Source: Fidelibacterota bacterium
GTDB taxonomy: Bacteria > Fidelibacterota > Marinisomatia > Marinisomatales > TCS55
DNA length: 5,017 nt
Direction: 5' to 3'
NCBI GenBank assembly: GCA_002716525.1
Contig: PBBH01000010.1
Location: 21,321-26,337 of the forward strand
This document shows positions 1-5,017 of this stretch, piece by piece. The number at the start of each line of letters is the position of its first letter. Within the stretch, counting starts at the first letter, position 1. Made by a program: the position numbers and the translations under genes. The notes under the pieces were generated by a model. The model made no database searches and was not told where the DNA came from. It saw nothing but the letters and a program-made list of their open reading frames with translations.

Positions 1-2
1 AA

Positions 3-86
3 GCTGATACAATGGACCAAATTTGGCCAGAAAAGCGTGTATTGCCTCCATTATGGTGGTGGCAAGATGGTCCTTATGGAAAATAA
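3..86 (+). CDS. 3' end of an unidentified upstream gene
   Basis: This is an open frame running in from the left edge and ending at TAA (84-86). The 27 visible codons read as a plausible protein tail that finishes with LPPLWWWQDGPYGK. I prefer this frame because its composition looks protein-like. The alternative open frame (from base 1, stop at 94-96) gives a less convincing Lys/Gly/Cys mixture. The run of three tryptophans flanked by prolines and an Asp-Gly-Pro turn is distinctive, but I do not recognise the family and assign no function. It ends 26 bp before the next gene, on the same strand, so co-transcription with that gene is possible. Confidence 0.5.
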   Translation, partial: ADTMDQIWPEKRVLPPLWWWQDGPYGK

Positions 87-112
87 GTTCACCTAATTTT
101 TTAAATATAAAG

Positions 113-2239
113 ATGAACCGTCTGATTTTTCTGATTGCTGTTTTTACGATCCATGTTTTGAGCGCTACAGAGCGGCCAACTGTTACTGCCCGCTTGACCG
201 ATACTCCTATCACTGTGGACGGGATGCTGGATGAAGCCATTTGGCAAACCGTTCAGCCAATCACTGAATTTGTTCAGCGCTTGCCTCAGGATGGGGGTAT
301 ACCAAGTGAAAAATCCGAAATGCGAATCCTATACGATAATAATCATCTTTATTTTGGATTTACCTTTTTTGATTCTGAACCAGAAAAAGTACGCGCAACC
401 ATTTTGAACCGAGGCGGTTGGCTTCATAGAGATGACAAATTGGAAATTGCTTTAGACACTTATCTTGATCGGCGGAATGCTTATCTTTTTGAATTAAATC
501 CTTTGGGTACTCAAGATGACGCTTTGATCACCGATGAAAATCGACCAAGTCAAGATGAATGGGCTTGGGATGGGGTGTACATAAGCGAAGGGCGTGTCAC
601 TGACTTCGGCTGGGTATTGGAGGTGGCCATCCCCTGGAATACACTTCGATTTCCTAATAAGGATGAGCTAACCATGGGATTAGCAGTTAAAAGATATATA
701 AATAGAAAAAATGAAAGTGTCATTTGGCCTCATATTGGTCTGGAATACAGTTCAGATGTTTATCAAGTATCTCAGTATGCAAATTTAACTGGGTTAAAAA
801 ATATTAAACGTGGCAATGATATTAAAATTAAACCATTTGGAATTGGTGGTTCTCAGAAACAAACATTTGATGATGAAACCACTTCGAATAATATGGGCAA
901 TGGTGGGGTTGATATTTACTATGGATTAAAATCAAATCTAACTTTGAATTTGACTTATAATACTGATTTTGCGCAGGTAGAGGCGGATAATGCTCAAATT
1001 AACCTGACAAGATTTAACCTTTTTTATCCTGAAAAACGGGAGTTTTTTCTCACCCGATCTAAGTTGTTTTCCTTTGGGAATCCAAAACAAACGGAAATCT
1101 TTTTTAGCCGTCAAATTGGTTTGAATCAAGATGTATCAGGTGGTACAAGAGTATATGGTCAAATCGGTAAAACCTCTATTGGGGGTCTTAATATTCATAC
1201 TCATGCGGAAAATGATATGCCTGCTACAGCTTACAGTGCGTTACGACTTCGTACGGATATCCGAGATCGGACAACCATTGGCGCAATCGTAACAGATGTA
1301 TCAACCAGTGGCAGTCAGAATACTGTTATGGGAATTGATGGTCAAATGCGGTTTTGGGGTAGCAGCAGCGTCAATGCGTGGTATAGTCAGGTCGAAGATT
1401 CTGAAATAGATGATCCTTCAGTAGCATCAATGATACGGCTTGATTTGAAAAATGATCGCTATTTTTTATCTACTGGCCAGCACCGTGTAGATAAAGATTT
1501 TAATCCTGCATTAGGATTTGTTCAGCGACAGGATATGATCGGGACGGGCATTATTGCTGGGTTTACACCAAGGGTTGGGGATGGAGATGAATTAATTCGT
1601 CAATGGCGATTCACTATATATGCTAGAGATGTACAAAACCATGCGGGTATTCATGAAACAGGTGTACTTAATGGTGGTATCGAGGCTATTCTTGAAACTC
1701 GAGACAAAATTGGGCTAAAAGTAATCCAAAATAAGGAGAAATTGACTGCCGGATTTACATTAGGGAATGGTGTGGAAATTCAGAAGGGAAACTATAGGGA
1801 TCGAAAAATTTCATTCTCTGCCAGAACGAATCAGAGCAGGGGTGTTTGGGGTAATTTTGCCCTTTCAAAAGGAGATTATTTTGGTGGAAATAAGACGAGC
1901 ATAGCTGGCTCCATTGGAAAACAGTTTTCCAATCATTTGACCCTGTACGGATCTGCCAACCAAAATATCATATTTATGTCCAGCCAAGGCGAATTCACAG
2001 CAAATATTTATGGTTTTACTGCTGAAGTTGCATTAAACCGAAAATGGTTTGGTAAAGCTATAATACAATATGACAATTTTTCTGAGCAACTTCAATTATA
2101 CTGTCGTATTAATTGGATTCATACACCGGGAAGTGATCTTTTTATTGTTTTAAATCAGCGCTATGATTTGAGTGAAGGAAAAAATGATTTATTTCAGAAC
2201 ACTCAAGTTTTAAAACTGACTTATTTATTCCAAATATAA
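113..2239 (+). CDS. DUF5916 outer-membrane protein with N-terminal CBM9-like domain
   Basis: The 708-residue product is probably an exported outer-membrane beta-barrel. I chose ATG at 113 because it opens directly with a signal peptide (MNRLIFLIAVFTIHVLSA, likely cleaved after Ala18). The same frame extends up to a TTG at 23, but that adds an implausible 30-residue leader and overlaps the preceding gene. Residues about 30-210 look like a carbohydrate-binding family 9 (CBM9-like) beta-sandwich, with the typical opening TPITVDGMLDEAIW (31-44) and a WAWDGVY stretch near 150. Residues about 235-708 match the DUF5916 family: the landmarks FAQVEAD (286-292) and LFYPEKREFFL (303-313) are followed by alternating strands rich in aromatic residues and glycine, ending in LTYLFQI. 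The biological role of the family is not established; binding or uptake of glycans or other polymers at the cell surface is only an inference. No Shine-Dalgarno sequence is visible (upstream AAATATAAAG). The gene looks intact, and it is functionally unlike the segregation genes downstream. Confidence 0.88.
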   Translation: MNRLIFLIAVFTIHVLSATERPTVTARLTDTPITVDGMLDEAIWQTVQPITEFVQRLPQDGGIPSEKSEMRILYDNNHLYFGFTFFDSEPEKVRATILNRGGWLHRDDKLEIALDTYLDRRNAYLFELNPLGTQDDALITDENRPSQDEWAWDGVYISEGRVTDFGWVLEVAIPWNTLRFPNKDELTMGLAVKRYINRKNESVIWPHIGLEYSSDVYQVSQYANLTGLKNIKRGNDIKIKPFGIGGSQKQTFDDETTSNNMGNGGVDIYYGLKSNLTLNLTYNTDFAQVEADNAQINLTRFNLFYPEKREFFLTRSKLFSFGNPKQTEIFFSRQIGLNQDVSGGTRVYGQIGKTSIGGLNIHTHAENDMPATAYSALRLRTDIRDRTTIGAIVTDVSTSGSQNTVMGIDGQMRFWGSSSVNAWYSQVEDSEIDDPSVASMIRLDLKNDRYFLSTGQHRVDKDFNPALGFVQRQDMIGTGIIAGFTPRVGDGDELIRQWRFTIYARDVQNHAGIHETGVLNGGIEAILETRDKIGLKVIQNKEKLTAGFTLGNGVEIQKGNYRDRKISFSARTNQSRGVWGNFALSKGDYFGGNKTSIAGSIGKQFSNHLTLYGSANQNIIFMSSQGEFTANIYGFTAEVALNRKWFGKAIIQYDNFSEQLQLYCRINWIHTPGSDLFIVLNQRYDLSEGKNDLFQNTQVLKLTYLFQI

Positions 2240-2253
2240 ATAAGCAGCTTATT
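2239..2253 (+). terminator. Weak hairpin at the stop codon of the DUF5916 gene
   Basis: AATAAG-CAG-CTTATT forms a perfect 6-bp stem with a 3-base loop, starting on the last base of the TAA stop. The stem is AT-rich and is followed only by GTTTC, not a true U-tract, so it is a poor intrinsic terminator. It could slow or partly end transcription, or be chance. It is recorded because it is the only stem-loop between the barrel gene and parA. Confidence 0.2.
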
Positions 2254-2317
2254 GTTTCAACAAAGCGGTCGCGCCTAAATTAATCATGGTTTTTATGGGT
2301 TTTAATTAAAGCTAATT
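2240..2317. other. Intergenic region before parA, with small AT-rich inverted repeats
   Basis: This 78-bp gap is the only sizeable non-coding stretch in the window and the natural place for the promoter of the downstream cluster. It holds a short hairpin at its left edge and TTGTT-TC-AACAA (2252-2263). A perfect 10-bp palindrome TTTAATTAAA lies at 2301-2310. Two copies of TAATTA (2303-2308 and 2313-2318) start 10 bp apart, and the second reaches the A of the parA ATG. No encoded peptide or RNA gene is apparent. Whether any repeat binds a regulator cannot be told from sequence alone, because such motifs arise easily in AT-rich DNA. Confidence 0.5.
2252..2281 (+). promoter_or_regulatory. Weak sigma-70-like promoter candidate for the parA cluster
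   Basis: TTGTTT (2252-2257), an 18-bp spacer and TAAATT (2276-2281) resemble -35 and -10 boxes, matching about 3 of 6 and 4 of 6 consensus positions. The placement, 37 bp before the parA ATG, is reasonable. The match is weak, and if the organism is a Bacteroidota-type bacterium its primary sigma factor would prefer a different consensus, so this is a candidate only. Confidence 0.15.
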
Positions 2318-3082
2318 ATGAGTAGAATAATTTCCTTAACCAATCAAAAAGGCGGAGTTGGGAAAACAACTACATCTGTAAACCTATCGGTAAGTCTGGC
2401 TGTATCTGAAGTCAAGACCTTACTCGTTGATTTGGATCCGCAATCCAATGCCACAACAGGTATTGAAGACTTATTGATTGCGCCTAATGGTAATATTTAT
2501 GATGCGCTTGTTCGAGGCACTAAAGTCCAAGATGTGATAACGAAAACAAAATTGGATTATTTAGATATTATTACGTCTACTAATGACCTGGTAGGGGCTG
2601 AAGTTGAGTTAGTCGGCTTGATGGCACGGGAGTATCAACTGGAAAAAACTTTAAAACAGGTTTCAAAAAAATATGATTATGTTTTAATTGATTGCCCTCC
2701 GTCTTTGGGATTACTGACACTTAATGCATTAACATATTGCCATTCAGTCATTATTCCTATTCAATGCGAATATTACGCTTTGGAAGGATTGGGGCAGTTA
2801 TTGAATACAATTCGGTTGGTGCAGAAAAATTTAAATCCAAAACTTGTAATAGAAGGTGTACTTTTAACTATGTACGACGGAAGATTAAACCTTTCCAAAC
2901 AAGTAGCCGATGAAGTGCGAAGTTTTTTTAAAGATAAAATATTCAACACCGTGATTCACCGTAATGTAAGGTTAAGTGAAGCGCCTAGTTTTGGAAAACC
3001 AGCCTTGCTTTATGATGCAAACTCCACGGGTGCGCAAAATTATATGTCATTGGTGGAAGAGATACTGAAAAATGGCAACTAA
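2318..3082 (+). CDS. parA: ParA/Soj chromosome-partitioning ATPase
   Basis: This cytoplasmic P-loop ATPase, 254 residues long, is the normal length for the short chromosomal ParA (Soj) class, which lacks the N-terminal helix-turn-helix of type Ia plasmid ParAs. The deviant Walker A motif KGGVGKTT is at residues 11-18 with the signature lysine Lys11 and catalytic-loop Lys16. Walker A' VDLDPQSN lies around 37-44 (Asp40), and Walker B YVLIDCPPS at 121-129 (Asp125). The C-terminal RNVRLSEAPSFGKP stretch is also typical of Soj. In the family, ATP-bound dimers coat the nucleoid and ParB stimulates hydrolysis, moving the origin region. All key residues are present. The ATG at 2318 is the first residue of the conserved fold; the preceding bases (AATTAAAGCTAATT) have no Shine-Dalgarno sequence. 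It is the first gene of the cluster and overlaps parB, which supports a chromosomal parABS role. Plasmid origin is not excluded but is less likely given the neighbours. Confidence 0.96.
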   Translation: MSRIISLTNQKGGVGKTTTSVNLSVSLAVSEVKTLLVDLDPQSNATTGIEDLLIAPNGNIYDALVRGTKVQDVITKTKLDYLDIITSTNDLVGAEVELVGLMAREYQLEKTLKQVSKKYDYVLIDCPPSLGLLTLNALTYCHSVIIPIQCEYYALEGLGQLLNTIRLVQKNLNPKLVIEGVLLTMYDGRLNLSKQVADEVRSFFKDKIFNTVIHRNVRLSEAPSFGKPALLYDANSTGAQNYMSLVEEILKNGN

Positions 3083-3935
3083 ACGATTAGGTAAAGGCCT
3101 GGATGCGCTAATCCGTCCGCAGAAAGAACAGGCTGTGTTATCCGCTGGTGTTTCCACCATTTCCATTTCAAAGATCAGAAAAAATCCCCATCAACCCAGG
3201 AAGAATTTTGATCAAAAGACATTAGAAGAACTCGCGGCTTCCATTCAAGAAAAAGGAGTGATCACACCCGTTACGGTACGATTGGATAAAGGGGGTTATA
3301 TCCTGATTGCAGGTGAACGTCGTCTCAGAGCTTCCAAATTGGCGAAACAAAAAGAGATTCCAGCTTATATTATTGAAGTGACAGATGAATCTGAAATGAT
3401 GGAGGTAGCTCTTATTGAGAATATCCAACGGGAGAATCTAAACCCCATGGAAGAAGCAGAAGCATACGCTGTTTTACAAGGAGAATTTGATTTAGCCCAA
3501 ATAGATATTGCTAAATCTGTAGGAAAAAGTCGGTCGACAATTACCAATTCTCTAAGATTACTTCAATTGCCATCGGAGATTAAAAAAAGTGTACGGGATA
3601 ACAAAATTTCTGCAGGGCATGGCCGAGCTATTTTGGCGATGAAAACACGCTCGGGTATGCTCGGTCTTTGGCAAAAAATTTTGGATCGGGATTTATCTGT
3701 GCGCGGCGCCGAAGCTATAGTTAAAGCCAAAGCAGATTCCAAATTGACGGGAAAAAAATCGAACTTGAAAAAGAAAAATGCCGCTGTTCAAAAACTTGAA
3801 GATGAAATGATAGCAATTCTTGGGACCAAAGTTCGTCTAAATCATAAAGGTAAAAATGGAGGATCAATTGTGGTAAACTATTTTTCTGATGATGATTTGG
3901 AACGCATCTTAGATATATTGCGTTCAGTTGATTAA
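3072..3935 (+). CDS. parB: ParB/Spo0J centromere-binding CTPase clamp
   Basis: The 287-residue ParB has all the expected parts in order. The N-terminal ParA-contact peptide RLGKGLDALI is at residues 5-14. The ParB/Srx CTP-binding domain covers about 29-118, with NPHQPRKNF (38-46), GERRLRA (81-87, the nucleotide and clamp motif) and ENIQRENLNPMEEA (116-129). The helix-turn-helix that reads parS is about 142-163 (IAKSVGKSRSTITNSLRLL), followed by the ISAGHGRAIL helix (179-188). A lysine-rich linker (about 217-237) leads to a C-terminal dimerisation domain (about 239-287, ending ERILDILRSVD). The family loads on parS, binds CTP, closes and slides along DNA, and stimulates ParA. The ATG lies inside the last codons of parA in another frame (11-bp overlap, ATGGCAACTAA), which suggests translational coupling. 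No parS site is visible in this window. No defect was seen. Confidence 0.96.
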   Translation: MATKRLGKGLDALIRPQKEQAVLSAGVSTISISKIRKNPHQPRKNFDQKTLEELAASIQEKGVITPVTVRLDKGGYILIAGERRLRASKLAKQKEIPAYIIEVTDESEMMEVALIENIQRENLNPMEEAEAYAVLQGEFDLAQIDIAKSVGKSRSTITNSLRLLQLPSEIKKSVRDNKISAGHGRAILAMKTRSGMLGLWQKILDRDLSVRGAEAIVKAKADSKLTGKKSNLKKKNAAVQKLEDEMIAILGTKVRLNHKGKNGGSIVVNYFSDDDLERILDILRSVD

Positions 3936-3940
3936 CTAAA

Positions 3941-4717
3941 ATGAAACCGAGCCGATATACTTTCCATATTGTTCCAGACCATGAAGGAACAAATCGACGT
4001 TTTTCTTTTTCACGCAATACTATCATTATTATTTTATCTACCTTAATTACTATTTTATCAGGATTGATTCTCTCCTTAATATTTTTTACGCCGAAAGCCC
4101 TTGACCACCAGCGAATGAAAATGCGTTATGACGAAGTTATTGGCGAGCGTACAAAAGTTTTGGAATTATACCGCGATTTAGAACGTATAAAACAAATGGA
4201 ACTGGTGGTGCAAAAAGCGTTGGGTACCGATCTAGTTGTAAGTGAATCGGGAGAGGGTAATCTTATTCAAACGATGAATGATGATGAAATTAATTTAGAG
4301 CCTTTTGTGAATATTCCATCAATGTTGCCAGTGAAAGGATACCTTACACAAGGAATGTTTGATAATCAGAAAGCAGATTTACGGCAACATTATGGCATTG
4401 ACATTGCAGTTCCTGTTGGAGAGTCAGTAATGGCTTCAGCAGGGGGTCAGGTGGTTTTTTCTGGTTGGACACCTGAATTGGGCAATCTGGTGGTGATATT
4501 TCATGGTAATGAGTATTTTACCTATTACGGACATAACAAATTATTACTAGTGAATCAACACGATAACGTGAGTCGTGGCGATGTTATTGCCACATCAGGA
4601 AATTCCGGAATGAGTTCTGGTCCCCACCTGCATTTCGAAATATGGAAAGAGGGGCAAGCAGTGGATCCTTTGTCGTATTTTCCAGAGTTAAATAAAACTA
4701 ACATGAGTGTAGACTAA
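3941..4717 (+). CDS. Membrane-anchored M23 (LytM-type) murein endopeptidase
   Basis: This 258-residue protein has a short basic cytoplasmic N-terminus (1-26, with RYTFHIVPDHEG), one transmembrane helix (about 27-49) and a short, probably coiled-coil stretch (about 55-95). A linker leads to an M23 peptidase domain (about 130-247). The zinc ligands of the family are present: His150 and Asp154 in HYGID, and His231 in the HLHFE motif. The other catalytic-site histidines, His198 (YYGH) and His229, are also present, so the enzyme is predicted to be active. M23 enzymes cut peptide cross-links in peptidoglycan; the topology puts the catalytic domain in the periplasm. The signal-anchor gives no evident cleavage site. 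ATG 3941 follows the parB stop by 5 bp. M23 genes beside bactofilin genes are a recurrent pair linked to cell shape (for example LmdC in Hyphomonas, and the Csd enzymes with CcmA in Helicobacter). Its exact cut site is unknown. It lacks the long coiled coil of EnvC-type activators. Confidence 0.92.
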   Translation: MKPSRYTFHIVPDHEGTNRRFSFSRNTIIIILSTLITILSGLILSLIFFTPKALDHQRMKMRYDEVIGERTKVLELYRDLERIKQMELVVQKALGTDLVVSESGEGNLIQTMNDDEINLEPFVNIPSMLPVKGYLTQGMFDNQKADLRQHYGIDIAVPVGESVMASAGGQVVFSGWTPELGNLVVIFHGNEYFTYYGHNKLLLVNQHDNVSRGDVIATSGNSGMSSGPHLHFEIWKEGQAVDPLSYFPELNKTNMSVD

Positions 4718-4718
4718 T

Positions 4719-5017
4719 ATGGCTAAACATGAAAATAAAGATGTACATACGATGATAGGTGCTGATGCTGTTATCCAGGGGAATATTACCTGCCAAGGGG
4801 GCGTAGCTGTTTATGGGAAAGTATTTGGTGATGTAACCTCCGAAGGCCCAGTGCGGGTTGCCCGGGGTGGAGAAGTTCATGGGAATGTGCAAGCTGATGA
4901 TTCCCACATCGGCGGTACTGTGGATGGGAATGTTCGTGTTGAGAATCGCGCAGTGCTTGGTTCAGAATCTCAACTAAAAGGCGATCTAATCTATCGTATG
5001 CTGGTAATAGAGGAAGG
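4719..5017 (+). CDS. Bactofilin cytoskeletal protein (3' end cut by the window)
   Basis: The frame is open from ATG 4719 to the right edge, giving 99 complete codons plus a glycine set by the last two bases. After a short polar N-terminus (1-10, MAKHENKDVH), it begins the bactofilin domain with TMIGADAVIQGNI (11-23). This continues in regular beta-helix rungs, each with a Gly-x-Val/Leu-x-Gly pattern: GKVFGDV (33-39), GEVHGNV (51-57), GTVDGNV (66-72) and QLKGDL (85-90). It reaches LVIEEG, where family members usually continue for one or two more rungs. Bactofilins polymerise without nucleotide into membrane-associated filaments that localise cell-wall enzymes and, in Myxococcus, help position ParAB. 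The start codon sits one base after the stop of the M23 gene, so the two are almost certainly co-expressed. No Shine-Dalgarno sequence is present. The total length and C-terminal tail cannot be judged. Confidence 0.93.
   Translation, partial: MAKHENKDVHTMIGADAVIQGNITCQGGVAVYGKVFGDVTSEGPVRVARGGEVHGNVQADDSHIGGTVDGNVRVENRAVLGSESQLKGDLIYRMLVIEE

Noticed and set aside
23..112. Extending the barrel gene upstream to TTG at 23.
   Set aside because: It would bury the clear signal peptide behind 30 unlikely residues and overlap the preceding gene's last codons. ATG 113 explains the sequence better.
2253..2268. TGTTTCA at 2253-2259 resembles the left half of parS (TGTTTCACGTGAAACA).
   Set aside because: The right half (ACAAAGCGG) does not match, and the central CACGTG is missing. 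A half-site of 7 bases in AT-rich DNA near parA is likely chance. I found no full parS elsewhere in the window.
3720..3795. Lysine-rich, A-rich stretch in parB as a possible slippage site or frameshift.
   Set aside because: The frame continues into a normal ParB C-terminal dimerisation domain. The region is the expected flexible linker.
3721..4026. Minus-strand open frame of 101 residues across the parB-M23 junction.
   Set aside because: It is antisense to two well-supported genes, shows no recognisable motif and has no independent support. The same holds for the other minus-strand frames at 938-1129, 3222-3428, 3365-3547 and 4698-4907.
4780..5017. Repetitive Gly-x-Val pattern as a possible tandem DNA repeat.
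   Set aside because: The repetition is at the protein level (beta-helix rungs of bactofilin); the DNA units differ in sequence.

Overview
The window is a stretch of bacterial chromosome, AT-leaning (roughly 40% GC by eye), with every gene on the + strand. None of the five visible gene starts has a clear Shine-Dalgarno sequence. The first complete gene is a DUF5916-type outer-membrane protein with a CBM9-like front domain, so the cell is a diderm. This mix fits an FCB-group or related marine or uncultivated lineage (Bacteroidota, Marinimicrobia/SAR406, Calditrichota and similar). That placement is an inference and cannot be settled from this window.

Layout. Bases 1-86 hold the last 27 codons of an unidentified gene. 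Bases 113-2239 encode a secreted, probably outer-membrane beta-barrel protein (CBM9-like domain plus DUF5916). A 78-bp intergenic region follows, with small AT-rich inverted repeats. The rest is a tightly packed cluster: parA (2318-3082), parB (3072-3935, overlapping parA by 11 bp), a membrane-anchored M23 murein endopeptidase (3941-4717, after a 5-bp gap), and a bactofilin (4719 to the window edge, after a 1-bp gap).

How the genes work together. ParA and ParB are the ATPase and the CTP-dependent DNA clamp that segregate and position the chromosome origin. The M23 enzyme cuts peptidoglycan cross-links in the periplasm while anchored in the inner membrane. Bactofilin is a cytoplasmic, membrane-associated filament that is known in several bacteria to localise wall enzymes and, in Myxococcus, to scaffold ParAB. 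The spacing suggests a single transcript that couples origin positioning to a bactofilin and wall-hydrolase shape module. Each component belongs to a known family. The combined operon is the most notable thing here, and I saw no clear evidence of an entirely new system, mobile element, CRISPR array or RNA gene.
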